From Hydrogenophaga sp. (GTDB lineage Bacteria; Pseudomonadota; Gammaproteobacteria; Burkholderiales; Burkholderiaceae_C): a stretch of DNA of 64,000 nucleotides. The position numbers and the translations under genes are program-made. Below are positions 48,350 to 58,021 of this stretch, in pieces. The stretch spans positions 62,001-126,000 of the forward strand of contig NZ_JAHVAB010000081.1 of assembly GCF_019264445.1 (NCBI RefSeq), written 5' to 3'. The notes under the pieces were generated by a model, which did not search any database, was not told the origin of the DNA, and worked only from the letters and a program-made list of their open reading frames with translations. The stretch's first letter is position 1. Every line of letters starts with the position of its first letter.

Positions 48350-49210
48350 CTATTTGTCGAGGTTCTTGCCGACCATGCGGATCAGGAAGATGGCCGCGAT
48401 GTTGGCCAGCACCACCGCGAACAGCGCGCCGGCCGAGGCGACGCCCGCGTCGAAGTTGAGCAAGGCCTGCTTGAAGATCAGGAAGGCGACGTTGGTGCTC
48501 GCGTCTCCCGGGCCACCCCCGGTGGTGGTGTAGATCTCGGCGAACACACTGAGCAGGAAGATCATTTCGATCATCACGACCACCGCCACCGAGCGGCCCA
48601 GGTGCGGGAGGTAGAGGTAGCGCAGCTGCTGCAGGTAGGTGGCGCCATCCATGCGCGCGGCCTCCAGCTGCTCGCGGTTCATGCTCTGCAGCGAGGTCAT
48701 GAAGATCAGCGTGGCAAACGGCAGCCACTGCCACGACACCATGACGATGACGGAGAAGAGCGGGTGGTCGGTGAGCCAGTCCACGGGAGCGGCTCCGAAG
48801 AAGGTCCACACCTGCGCGAGCACGCCGTAGATGGGGTTCATCATCATGTTCTTCCACAGCAGCGCATTCACCGTGGGCATGACGAAGAAGGGTGAGATCA
48901 GCAGCACGCGCACCAGGCCGCGGCCCGCAAAGGGCTCGTTGATCAGCAGGGCGATGGCCGTGCCGAAGCCCACGGTGATCAGGATCACGCTGCCCAGCAG
49001 GAGCAGGGTGTTGATCACCGCCGTGGTGAACGAGGCATCGGTGACGAAGTACTCGAAGTTCTCCAGGCCGGCAAAGCCGGTCACATCCGGCTGCATGAGG
49101 TTGTAGCGGATGAGGCTGAAGTAGATCGTCATCACCAGCGGCACGATCATCCAGAGGAAGAGCGTGGCCACGGCGGGCGTGAGCAGCAGGCGTGGAAGCA
49201 GGCGGTTCAT
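48350..49210 (-). CDS. Carbohydrate ABC transporter permease (MalF-like)
   Basis: MNRLLPRLLLTPAVATLFLWMIVPLVMTIYFSLIRYNLMQPDVTGFAGLENFEYFVTDASF...EAARMDGATYLQQLRYLYLPHL. Confidence 0.95.
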   Translation of the reverse strand: MNRLLPRLLLTPAVATLFLWMIVPLVMTIYFSLIRYNLMQPDVTGFAGLENFEYFVTDASFTTAVINTLLLLGSVILITVGFGTAIALLINEPFAGRGLVRVLLISPFFVMPTVNALLWKNMMMNPIYGVLAQVWTFFGAAPVDWLTDHPLFSVIVMVSWQWLPFATLIFMTSLQSMNREQLEAARMDGATYLQQLRYLYLPHLGRSVAVVVMIEMIFLLSVFAEIYTTTGGGPGDASTNVAFLIFKQALLNFDAGVASAGALFAVVLANIAAIFLIRMVGKNLDK

Positions 49211-49245
49211 GGTGAGACCCTGGAGAACAGCGGAATGATCGAACG

Positions 49246-49269
49246 CCCTCTCCCCTGTGTGGGAGAGGG
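49246..49269. repeat. REP-like hairpin CCCTCTCCC-N6-GGGAGAGGG between ABC substrate-binding and permease genes
   Basis: Perfect 9-bp arms read directly. Confidence 0.65.
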
Positions 49270-49288
49270 TTGCGGCGAAGTGCCCCGC

Positions 49289-50595
49289 TTACTTGTAGTA
49301 CCCGGCCTTCTTCATCTCACGCTCGGCCGCCGTCTGGCTCGCCTTCAGCGCCGCGTCCACCGTGGTCTTGCCGGCGAGGGCCGCGCTCATCTGCTGACCC
49401 ACCGCAATGCCGATCGCCTGGAACTCCGGAATGGCGGCGAACTGCACGCCCACATACGGGCTCTTGGGCAAGGTCGAGTCGGTCGGGTTGGCCGAATCGA
49501 TGGCCACCTTCTCGGCGGCCGCAAACCGCGCTGCCTTCTGGAACTCAGGCGAGGCATAGGTGCTCTTGCGCGTGCCGGTGGGCACGTTGGCCCAGCCGTT
49601 GGTCTTGGCGACCAACTGCACGTAGTCCTTGCTGGTCGCCCAGGTGATGAACTTCTGCGCCGCGTCCACCTTTTTCGAACCTGCGGGAATGGCCAGGTTC
49701 CACGACCACAACCAGTTCGCGCCCTTGGGTGTGACGGCGGTGGGGGCTTGTGCAAAGGCCATCTGGTCGGCCACCTTGGACTGCTTGGGGTCGCTCACGA
49801 ACGAGGCGGCAATGGTCGCGTCGATCCACATGCCGCACTTGCCCGAGTTGGTCAGCGCCAGGATCTCGTTGAAGCTGTTGGCCGACGAACCGGGAGGGCC
49901 GTAGTTCTTCAGCAGGTCCACGTAGAAGGTGATCGCGTCTTTCCAGGGCTTGGTGTCGATCTGCGGTTTCCATTGCATGTCGAACCACTGGCCGCCATGG
50001 GTGTTGACCAGCGTGGTCAGGAAGGCCATGTTGTCGCCCCAGCCTGGCTTGCCGCGCAGGCAAATGCCGTACACGCCGTTCTTGGGGTCGTGCATCTTGG
50101 CGGCCAAGTCCTTGATCTGTACCCAGGTCGGGCGCTCGGGCACCTGCACGCCGGCCTTGTCGGCCAGGTCCTTGCGGTACATCAGCATCGAGCTCTCGCC
50201 GTAGAAAGGCGCGGCAAACAGTTTGCCGTCGATCGACAGGCCGCTGCGGATCGCGGGCAGCAGGTCGTCGACGTCGTAGCTGCCGCCGGTCTTGAGTTCC
50301 TGCAGCCAGCCCTTCTTGCCCCAGATCGGCGCTTCGTACATGCCGATGGTCATCACGTCGAACTGGCCGCCCTTGGTGGCGATGTCGGTGGTGACGCGCT
50401 GGCGCAGCACGCCTTCTTCGAGCGTGACCCACTTGAGCTTTATGTCGGGGTTGGCGGTCTCGAAGACTTTGCCGAGTTTCTGCATCTCGATCATGTGGCC
50501 GTTGTTCACGGTGGCGATCACGAGTTCGGTGTTGGCGTGCGCGAAGCCGGCGCCCAGGAGGGCGGCGGCCAGGACAGAAGCGAGGCGGAATTTCA
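49289..50595 (-). CDS. Sugar/polyol ABC transporter substrate-binding protein
   Basis: GTG start; (M)KFRLASVLAAALLGAGFAHANTELVIATVNNGHMIEMQKLGKVFETANPDIKLKWVTLEEGVLRQRVTTDIATKGGQFDVMTIGMYEAPIWGKKGWLQEL. Confidence 0.95.
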
Positions 50596-50795
50596 CGGTG
50601 TGTCTCCTGCGTTTTGGTGGAAAGCCGATGCGACGGTCTCCTGCAGACCGTGAAAGGATTCTGGCGACGGCGCCTGGCAAGGTTTGTACAGAAATGGGGC
50701 TGTTCCGTACTCTCTTGCATTCATGGGCAGGGATTTACCCTAAGAAGCGCGGGAGAGTTTGCGGCCTGGACCTGACCGACGTGCGCCGATCGGGC

Positions 50796-51887
50796 TCAGG
50801 AGCTGCCGCGAATCAAGGGCTCGAAGCCCAGGTCCACCGAATTCACCGCCGGCGCCTGGCCGCGCATCAGGCCCAGCAGCATCTGCGCGCTGGCCTCGCC
50901 CATGGCGCGGCGCGGCGTGCGCACGGTGGTGAGCGGCGGCAGCATCTGGTCGCTGCCCGAGAGGTCGTTGAAGCCCGCCACCGCGATGCGGCCCGGCACG
51001 TCCACGCCCAGCTTCAGCGCGGTGAGCAAGCCGCCTTGCGCCAGGTCGTCGTTGCAGAAAAACACGGCGTCCACGTCGGGGCGCGTGCGCAGCAGGTCTT
51101 CGAGCAGCTCGCCGCCCAGCCGCATGGACGAAGGCTGCGGGCTCAGCAGCTCCAGCCGTGCGTCGTAAATCCCGTGCTGTCGCAGGCAGCGGCGGTAGCC
51201 CTCGGCGCGCTGCATGGTGCGGGGGTCGAGCTGCGCGGCCACAAAGGCGATGCGCGTGCGCCCGCGCTGCACCAGGTGTCCGGTGATGGCGTGGCCGGCC
51301 TCGATCTGCGAGAAGCCCACGCAATACACGCCGGGCGCTTGTGTGAGCTCCATCAGGTGCACGCAGGGCACGCCGCTGGCCGCAATCAGCTGGCGTGCGG
51401 CCTCGGTGCGGTCAAAGCCGGTGAGCAGCAGCCCGGCGGGGCGGTGCGCCAGGTAGCTGCGCAGCAGCTGTTCTTCTTCGCGCGGTTCGTAGTGCGTCAC
51501 GCCAATCAGCATCTGGTAGCCGTGCGGCAGCAGCGTGCGGTGCACGGCTTCGAGCACGTCGACGAAGAGGGCGTTGGAGAGCAGCGGCACGAGCACCGGT
51601 ACCTGCGTGCTGCGCTGCGAGGCCAGCGCTCGGGCGGCCGGGTCCGGCACATAGCCCAGCTGCTCGGCGGCCCGCTTCACGCGCTCCACCAGCTCGGGCG
51701 CCACGCTGCGCTCGCCGCGCAGCGCGCGCGAGGCCGTGATAGGGCTGACGTCGGCCTCGCGCGCGACGTCGCTCAGGGTGGTGCGGCCGCTGTGGCGGCG
51801 CTTGCGTTCGGTCGGTTCCAAGGGTTTTCCCGGTATTTGAGTCCGTGGCGATGGCGTTAGGATAGCGCTGTCCAACACCTTGGACAC
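50796..51887 (-). CDS. LacI family transcriptional regulator (gluconate-repressor-like)
   Basis: HSGRTTLSDVAREADVSPITASRALRGERSVAPELVERVKRAAEQLGYVPDPAARALASQRSTQVPVLVPLLSNALF. Start uncertain; a TTG near 51822 is an alternative. Confidence 0.92.
   Translation of the reverse strand: MSKVLDSAILTPSPRTQIPGKPLEPTERKRRHSGRTTLSDVAREADVSPITASRALRGERSVAPELVERVKRAAEQLGYVPDPAARALASQRSTQVPVLVPLLSNALFVDVLEAVHRTLLPHGYQMLIGVTHYEPREEEQLLRSYLAHRPAGLLLTGFDRTEAARQLIAASGVPCVHLMELTQAPGVYCVGFSQIEAGHAITGHLVQRGRTRIAFVAAQLDPRTMQRAEGYRRCLRQHGIYDARLELLSPQPSSMRLGGELLEDLLRTRPDVDAVFFCNDDLAQGGLLTALKLGVDVPGRIAVAGFNDLSGSDQMLPPLTTVRTPRRAMGEASAQMLLGLMRGQAPAVNSVDLGFEPLIRGSS
51860..51873. promoter_or_regulatory. LacI-type operator candidate 1
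   Basis: GGATAGC|GCTGTCC, 14-bp CpG-centred palindrome with one mismatched pair. Confidence 0.55.
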
Positions 51888-51987
51888 CCGAATTTACCCT
51901 GAATCGTGGCGCTTGCAGCCGCTCTTCCCGCCACATGGTTTGAAGAGCCGACGGACTTGCAGGTCGCCGCTCTTTTTCAATCTCACG

Positions 51988-52001
51988 GGATAGCGCTACC
52001 C
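51988..52001. promoter_or_regulatory. LacI-type operator candidate 2
   Basis: GGATAGC|GCTACCC, shares the GGATAGCGCT core with site 1; one mismatched pair. Confidence 0.55.
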
Positions 52002-52002
52002 A

Positions 52003-52536
52003 ATGAATGCACCGCCCGAAAACACCTCCCTCGTCGTCATGGGCGTGGCGGGTTGCGGCAAGTCCAGCCTGGGCCAGCTTTGTGCGCAGGCACTGGGGCT
52101 GCCCCTGCTGGAAGGCGACGACTTCCACTCCGCGAGCAACGTGGCCAAGATGCGCAGCGGCACGCCGCTGAGCGACGACGACCGCGCCGCCTGGCTCGAC
52201 GCGCTGGCCGCCGAGCTGCAGGCGCGCCCGCAGGGCGTGGTGCTGACGTGCTCGGCGCTCAAGCGCCGTTACCGCGACCGCCTGCGCGCTGCCACGCCCG
52301 GCCTGCGCTTTGTGTTCCTGGAGCTCACGCAGGAGCAGGCGCGCGAGCGCGTGGCCGCACGGCCAGCGCACCTGTTCCCGGTGAGCCTGGTGGCGAGTCA
52401 GTTCGCCACCCTCGAGGACCCGAGCAGCGAGCCCGGCGTGTTGCCGCTGAATGCCAGCCAGTCGCTGCAAGACCTCGGCGCGGCCGTGGTGCGCTGGGTG
52501 CGCACCGAAACCCCTTCTCTGGAGACCCGCTCATGA
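52003..52536 (+). CDS. gntK: Gluconokinase
   Basis: LVVMGVAGCGKSSLGQLCAQALGLPLLEGDDFHSASNVAKMRSGTPLSDDDRAAWLDALAAEL...VVLTCSALKRRYRDRLR. Confidence 0.94.
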   Translation: MNAPPENTSLVVMGVAGCGKSSLGQLCAQALGLPLLEGDDFHSASNVAKMRSGTPLSDDDRAAWLDALAAELQARPQGVVLTCSALKRRYRDRLRAATPGLRFVFLELTQEQARERVAARPAHLFPVSLVASQFATLEDPSSEPGVLPLNASQSLQDLGAAVVRWVRTETPSLETRS

Positions 52537-53027
52537 AACTGGGCCAAGTTCTGAGGCATGGCATTGAAGCCTTGCTTGCGCTGTGCCTGCTGGGCATGGT
52601 GATCTGTGTGTTTGGCAACGTGATGCTGCGCTACTTCTGGGGCACCGGCTGGGTGGTGTCGGAAGAGTTGTCGCGCCTGCTGTTCGTCTGGCTGGTGTGT
52701 CTCTCGGCCACGCTGGCCTTTGGTGAACACAAGCACCTGGGCTTTGACCTGGTGACCGCGCGCCTCAAGGGCGCGCCTGCCGCGGTGTTCCGCTGGCTCA
52801 CGCGCGGCCTGATCGCGCTGGCCCTGTATTACCTGATCGACGGCTCGTGGTCGCAGGTGCTGGTGGGCCTGGACAGCCGCAGCCCCGTGATGAACACGCC
52901 GCTGGCGGTGGGCGCGGCGGGCACGCTGGTGATGGGGGTGTGCATGGCGGTGCTGCTGGTGCTGCAAGCCTGGGACGACCTGCATGGCCGCGGCCCCGAA
53001 ACGCTGAGCGAAGGGGAGCGCGCATGA
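52533..53027 (+). CDS. TRAP transporter small permease
   Basis: MKLGQVLRHGIEALLALCLLGMVICVFGNVMLRYFWGTGWVVSEELSRLLFVWLVCLSATLAFGEHKHLGFDLV; ATGA overlap with gntK. Confidence 0.93.
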   Translation: MKLGQVLRHGIEALLALCLLGMVICVFGNVMLRYFWGTGWVVSEELSRLLFVWLVCLSATLAFGEHKHLGFDLVTARLKGAPAAVFRWLTRGLIALALYYLIDGSWSQVLVGLDSRSPVMNTPLAVGAAGTLVMGVCMAVLLVLQAWDDLHGRGPETLSEGERA

Positions 53028-54301
53028 CCATCGCCATCTTCTTGCTGGTGCTGTTTGCCACCATGACGGTGGGGGTGCCGATTGCGTTCGCGCTGATGCT
53101 CACTGCGCTGGCGCTCATGGTGCACCTGGACTTCTTTGATGCCCAGTTGCTCGCCCAGAACGTGCAGGCCGGGTTCGACAGCTTCCCGCTGCTGGCCGTG
53201 CCGTTCTTCATTCTGGCGGGCGAGCTCATGAACGCCGGCGGCCTGAGCCGGCGCATCATCGACCTGGCGCGCGCGATGGTGGGCCATGTGCCCGGCGGTC
53301 TGGGCTATGTGGCGATTGCCGCCTCGGTGTTGCTCGCGTCCATGAGCGGTTCAGCCATTGCCGACACCGCCGCGCTGGCCACGCTGCTGTTGCCCATGAT
53401 GCGGCGGCAGAACTACCCGGACGGATCGAGCGCAGGCCTGATTGCTTCGGGCGGCATCATCGCGCCGATCATTCCGCCGTCCATGCCGATGGTGATTTAC
53501 GGTGTGACGACCAACACCTCGATCAGCAAACTGTTTCTCTCGGGCATCGTGCCGGGCTTGATGATGGCCGTTGCCCTGGTGCTGGTGTGGCGCTGGGTCG
53601 CCAAGGACAAGCAGCTCTCGGTGGCCACCAAAACCACCTGGCCCGAGCGCCGCCAGGCCCTGGCGAGCAGCGCGTGGGCGCTGATGATGCCGGTGATCAT
53701 CATTGGCGGTCTGCGCATGGGCTTCTTCACGCCCACCGAGGCCGCCGTGGTGGCCGCGGTGTATGCGTTGATCGTGGCCACGCTGGTGTACCGCGAGCTC
53801 AACCTGGCCGGCGTGTACCGCGTACTGGTGGACGCTGCGCGCACCACCGGCGTGGTGATGTTCCTCTGCGGTGCCGCCACCGCGGCGTCTTACATGATCA
53901 CGCTGGCCGATCTGCCCAACGAGCTGGCGCGCAACATGGGGCCGCTGCTCTCCGAGCCCATGCTGTTCATGGCGGTGGTGTGCCTGTTCCTGCTGGCGGT
54001 CGGCATGGTGATGGACCTCACGCCCACCATCCTGATCCTGGCGCCTGTGCTAGCGCCGTTGGCGGCCAAGGCCGGCATCGACCCCGTGTACTTCGGCTTT
54101 GTGTTCATCTTCGTGGGCTGCCTGGGGCTGCTCACGCCGCCGGTGGGCACGGTGCTCAACGTGGTGGCCGGTGTCGGGCGCCTGCGCATGGAGACCGTGA
54201 TCCGCGGTGTCATGCCTTTCCTGTTGATCTACATGGCCATGCTGGCCCTGCTCATCGTGTTCCCGGCCATCGTGTTGTGGCCTCTCAAGCTGATGTTCTG
54301 A
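53024..54301 (+). CDS. TRAP transporter large permease
   Basis: MTIAIFLLVLFATMTVGVPIAFALMLTALALMVHLDFF...SGSAIADTAALATLLLPMMRRQNYPDGSSAGLIASGGIIAPIIPPSMPMVIYGV. Confidence 0.95.
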   Translation: MTIAIFLLVLFATMTVGVPIAFALMLTALALMVHLDFFDAQLLAQNVQAGFDSFPLLAVPFFILAGELMNAGGLSRRIIDLARAMVGHVPGGLGYVAIAASVLLASMSGSAIADTAALATLLLPMMRRQNYPDGSSAGLIASGGIIAPIIPPSMPMVIYGVTTNTSISKLFLSGIVPGLMMAVALVLVWRWVAKDKQLSVATKTTWPERRQALASSAWALMMPVIIIGGLRMGFFTPTEAAVVAAVYALIVATLVYRELNLAGVYRVLVDAARTTGVVMFLCGAATAASYMITLADLPNELARNMGPLLSEPMLFMAVVCLFLLAVGMVMDLTPTILILAPVLAPLAAKAGIDPVYFGFVFIFVGCLGLLTPPVGTVLNVVAGVGRLRMETVIRGVMPFLLIYMAMLALLIVFPAIVLWPLKLMF

Positions 54302-54362
54302 CACTCAGCGTCCGTTCGTTCCCCCACGGCATTGCGCCGCATCCACTCCGAGGAGATAGACC

Positions 54363-55379
54363 ATGAAATTGAAACAACTCGCCATCACCGCTGCGGTCGC
54401 GCTGGCCACCCTGGGTGCGGGTATTGCCCAGGCACAGGACATCAAGCCGCGCCTGATCCGCTTTGGCTACGGCCTCAACGAAGCCTCCAACCAGGGCCGC
54501 GCCACCAAGCTGTTTGCCGAAGAAGTTGAAAAGGCCTCGGGCGGCAAGATGAAGATCCGCGCCATCGGCGCCGCCGCGCTCGGCTCGGACGTACAGATGC
54601 AGCAAGCCCTGATCGGTGGCGCGCAGGAAATGATGGTGGGCTCCACCGCCACGTTGGTGGGCATCACCAAGGAAATGGCGATCTGGGACACGCCCTTCCT
54701 GTTCAACAACGCCCAGGAAGCCGATGCCGTGCTCGACGGCCCGGTGGGCCAGAAGGTGATGGACAAGCTCCAGGAAAAAGGCCTCGTGGGCCTGGTGTAC
54801 TGGGAGAACGGTTTCCGCAACCTCACCAACAACAAGCGCGCCGTCACCAAGCTCGAAGACATGGACGGCATCAAGCTGCGCGTGATGCAGAACAACGTGT
54901 TCATCGACAGCTTCAAGACCCTGGGGGCGAACGCCGTGCCGCTGCCGTTCTCCGAGCTCTTCACCGCGCTGGAAACCAAGACAGTGGATGGCCAGGAGAA
55001 CCCGTACAACACCATCCTCTCCAGCAAGTTCTACGAAGTGCAGAAGTACCTGACGGTGACCAACCACGTGTACAGCCCGTGGATCGTGACCGTGAGCAAG
55101 AAGTACTGGGACCAGCTGAGCAAGGACGAGCAGAAGGTGCTGATGGACGCCGCGAAAAAGAGCCGCGACTTCGAGCGCAAGGACACGCGCGCCGAAGCCG
55201 ACAAGGCGCTGGCCGATCTCAAGGCCAAGGGCATGCAGATCAACCAGCTCTCGCCTGCCGAAGCCAACCGCATGCGCGATCAGCTGACCCGCATCAACGC
55301 GTCCATCGCCACCAACGTGGGCATGGACCTGTGGAAGGAAACGCAAGCCGCTGTGGCCAAGGCGCGCGGCGCGAAATAA
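54363..55379 (+). CDS. TRAP transporter substrate-binding protein (DctP-like)
   Basis: MKLKQLAITAAVALATLGAGIAQAQDIKPRLIRFGYGLNEASNQGRATKLFAEEVEKASGGKMKIRAIGAAALGSDVQMQQALIGG. Confidence 0.95.
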   Translation: MKLKQLAITAAVALATLGAGIAQAQDIKPRLIRFGYGLNEASNQGRATKLFAEEVEKASGGKMKIRAIGAAALGSDVQMQQALIGGAQEMMVGSTATLVGITKEMAIWDTPFLFNNAQEADAVLDGPVGQKVMDKLQEKGLVGLVYWENGFRNLTNNKRAVTKLEDMDGIKLRVMQNNVFIDSFKTLGANAVPLPFSELFTALETKTVDGQENPYNTILSSKFYEVQKYLTVTNHVYSPWIVTVSKKYWDQLSKDEQKVLMDAAKKSRDFERKDTRAEADKALADLKAKGMQINQLSPAEANRMRDQLTRINASIATNVGMDLWKETQAAVAKARGAK

Positions 55380-55384
55380 GCCAG

Positions 55385-57127
55385 TCAGCCCACACCAGGC
55401 GCCAGTTCATGGACCGCCTGGTAGTGGCTGAGGAAGACCTTGCCGCTGAGCGTCTGCAGGAAATGCGTGCGCTTGAGCCGGTCCATTACCGGGCCTTTCA
55501 CCTCTGAAAGATGCAGGCAGATGCCGGCGTCGTGCAGGCGCCGGTCGATCGCTTCCAGGCTTTCCAGTGCACTGGCGTCGATATCGTTGATGGCCGAGCA
55601 CTGCAGCACCACATGTTTGAGCCCGGGGTGTGTGGCCACGGCGCTGTTCACACGGTCTTCCAGGGCGCGTGAGTTGGCAAAGTAAAGGCTCTCGTCCACA
55701 CGAAGGCCCAGCACGTCGGGCGTGGTGAGCACAGCGTGCCGCTCGACGTTGCGAAAGTGCTGCGTGCCTGGCACCAGGCCCACTTCGGCCATGTGCGGGC
55801 GGCTGGTGCGAAACAGGTGGAGCGCCAGCGACACGCCCACGCCCACCACCAGGCCCGCCTCCACCCCCACACCCAGCGTGGTGAGCAGGGTGGCCAGCAC
55901 GGCCATGAAGTCTGGCTTCGACACCGTCCACGTCTTGCGAAAGATGCTGAAGTCCACCAGCGACAGCACGGCCACCACGATGGTGGCGGCCAGGGTGGCC
56001 TGTGGCAGGTAGAACAGCGCTGGCGTGAGAAACAGCGAGGCCAGCAAGATGCCGCCCGCGGTGAACACCCCCGCAGCCGGCGTTTGCGCGCCCGCATCGA
56101 AGTTCACCACCGAACGCGCGAAGCCACCCGTGACCGGAAACCCGCCCGTGAAGGCTGCGCCCAGGTTGCTCGCGCCCAGGGCCACGAGCTCCTGGTCGGG
56201 GTCGATGCGCTGGCGCCGTTTGGCTGCCAGCGTCTGGCCGACCGACACCGACTCCACAAAGCCCACCACGCTGATGAGCAGCGCGGGCACCAGCAGCGAC
56301 TGCCAGAGCGACAGGTCCCACAGCGGCAGCGTGAAGGGCGGCAGGCCTTGGGGCACCGTGCCCACGATCTTCACGCCCTGCTGCTGCCATTGCAGGGCCC
56401 AGGTCAGCAGGGCGGTGACACCGATCGCGGCAATCGGCCCTGTCTTGGCCAGCAGGTCGGCCGCGCGGGCGGGCAGGCCGGCGCGCACCAGCAGGGGCTT
56501 GAGGCCGCTGCGCACCCAGAAGAGAAACGCCAGGCTGGCCAGGCCCACCAGCGCGGTGAGCGCGTGCACGTGCGGCAGCTGCGCCAGCAGCGAACGAAAC
56601 AGCTCGACGAAGTTGTGCCCTTCGGCTTTGACGCCCAGCAAGGTCTTGAGCTGGCTGGCCGCAATCAGCAGGCCCGACGCGGTGATGAAACCCGAGATGA
56701 CCGGGTGGCTAAGGAAGTTGGCGAGGAACCCCAGCCGCAACACACCCATCAGCAGCAGCATCGCGCCCGACAGAAACGCCAGCGTGATGGCCACGGTCCA
56801 GTAAGCCTGCGAGCCCGCCACCGCATGCTCGCCAATGGCCGCCGCCGTCATGAGCGAGACCACCGCCACCGGGCCCACGGCAAGCACCCGGCTGGAGCCC
56901 AGCACCGCGTACAGCAACAGGGGCGCCACGCTCGCGTACAGCCCGACCTCGGGCGGCAGGCCGGCAAGCATCGCGTACGCCAGGCTCTGCGGGATCAGCA
57001 TGACCGTGACGATGAGCGCGGCCACCCCGTCGCTCATGAGCGTGTCGCGCTGGTACCCGCGTGCCCATGCCAGCACGGGCAGCGAGAGCCGCCAGCGGGT
57101 GAGCGGGCCAGACGGTGCGGCGTTCAT
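55385..57127 (-). CDS. SulP family inorganic anion transporter with STAS domain
   Basis: TLMSDGVAALIVTVMLIPQSLAYAMLAGLPPEVGLYASVAPLLLYAVLGSSRVLAVGPVAVVSLMTA...C-terminal HVVLQCSAINDIDASALESLEAIDRRL. Confidence 0.95.
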   Translation of the reverse strand: MNAAPSGPLTRWRLSLPVLAWARGYQRDTLMSDGVAALIVTVMLIPQSLAYAMLAGLPPEVGLYASVAPLLLYAVLGSSRVLAVGPVAVVSLMTAAAIGEHAVAGSQAYWTVAITLAFLSGAMLLLMGVLRLGFLANFLSHPVISGFITASGLLIAASQLKTLLGVKAEGHNFVELFRSLLAQLPHVHALTALVGLASLAFLFWVRSGLKPLLVRAGLPARAADLLAKTGPIAAIGVTALLTWALQWQQQGVKIVGTVPQGLPPFTLPLWDLSLWQSLLVPALLISVVGFVESVSVGQTLAAKRRQRIDPDQELVALGASNLGAAFTGGFPVTGGFARSVVNFDAGAQTPAAGVFTAGGILLASLFLTPALFYLPQATLAATIVVAVLSLVDFSIFRKTWTVSKPDFMAVLATLLTTLGVGVEAGLVVGVGVSLALHLFRTSRPHMAEVGLVPGTQHFRNVERHAVLTTPDVLGLRVDESLYFANSRALEDRVNSAVATHPGLKHVVLQCSAINDIDASALESLEAIDRRLHDAGICLHLSEVKGPVMDRLKRTHFLQTLSGKVFLSHYQAVHELAPGVG

Positions 57128-57137
57128 GTGAGGTCTT

Positions 57138-57572
57138 TCAGCCGGCAGAGTGACGACGGCTCGTGCGGCGCTCGGCCCATTCGTACACCGCCATGCCGAC
57201 CACCATGGCCGCGACGAACACGGCGGCCTTCACCTCCCCGGAGGCCATCGACACGATGCCCGGTCCCGGGCAGAAGCCGGCCAGGCCCCAGCCTGCGCCG
57301 AAGGTCAGGCCACCGAGCACCAGGCGCCGGTCGATCTGCGTGGCCTTGGGCAGGTGCAGCGCACCGCCCAGAAAGTTGGTGGTGCGCTTGCGGGCCAGTG
57401 CGAAGGCAAAGAAGCCCACCGCGATGGCGCCGCCCATGACGAACGCGAGAGACGGGTCCCACGTGCCAAAGAGGTCGAGGAAGCCGAGCACCTTGCCCGG
57501 GTCGGTCATGCCGGAGAGCAGCAGGCCCAGGCCGAAGAGCAGGCCCACGAAAAATTCTGTGATGCGGTGCAT
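57138..57572 (-). CDS. YeeE/YedE family membrane protein (DUF6691-like half)
   Basis: MHRITEFFVGLLFGLGLLLSGMTDPGKVLGFLDLFGTWDPSLAFVMGGAIAVGFFAFALARKRTTNFLGG...GWGLAGFCPGPGIVSMASG. Confidence 0.93.
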   Translation of the reverse strand: MHRITEFFVGLLFGLGLLLSGMTDPGKVLGFLDLFGTWDPSLAFVMGGAIAVGFFAFALARKRTTNFLGGALHLPKATQIDRRLVLGGLTFGAGWGLAGFCPGPGIVSMASGEVKAAVFVAAMVVGMAVYEWAERRTSRRHSAG

Positions 57573-57583
57573 GGTGGGGTTCC

Positions 57584-58021
57584 TCAGAGCAGGTGGCGGA
57601 TCACGAAAACCATGGCGAAGCCCGCGCCCATGAAGGCGAGGGTGGCCACGAGCGAGCGCGGCGACAGGCGCGAGAGCCCGCACACGCCGTGGCCGCTGGT
57701 GCAGCCCGAGCCGTAGCGCGTGCCCAGCCCGACGAGCAGGCCCGCGGCCACGATGGCGCCCAACCCGGCGTCAATGCGCGGTGCCTGCACGAAGCCCGCT
57801 GGCGCCAGCAGACCGAACACCAGCGGTGCGGCCAGCATGCCCAGCAGAAAGGCCACGCGCCAGCCGGCGTCGCCCGCGCGGGGTGGCAGCAGCCCACCCA
57901 GAATGCCGCTGATGCCCAGCACGCGTCCATTCAGAAGAATGAACAAGGCCGATGCGACACCCAACAGAATGCCGCCCGCCAGAGAGGCCCAAGGGGTGAA
58001 GTTCGCCCAATCGATCGTCAT
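57584..58021 (-). CDS. YeeE/YedE family membrane protein
   Basis: MTIDWANFTPWASLAGGILLGVASALFILLNGRVLGISGILGGLLPPRAGDAGWR...GTRYGSGCTSGHGVCGLSRLSPRSLVATLAFMGAGFAMVF. Confidence 0.94.
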   Translation of the reverse strand: MTIDWANFTPWASLAGGILLGVASALFILLNGRVLGISGILGGLLPPRAGDAGWRVAFLLGMLAAPLVFGLLAPAGFVQAPRIDAGLGAIVAAGLLVGLGTRYGSGCTSGHGVCGLSRLSPRSLVATLAFMGAGFAMVFVIRHLL

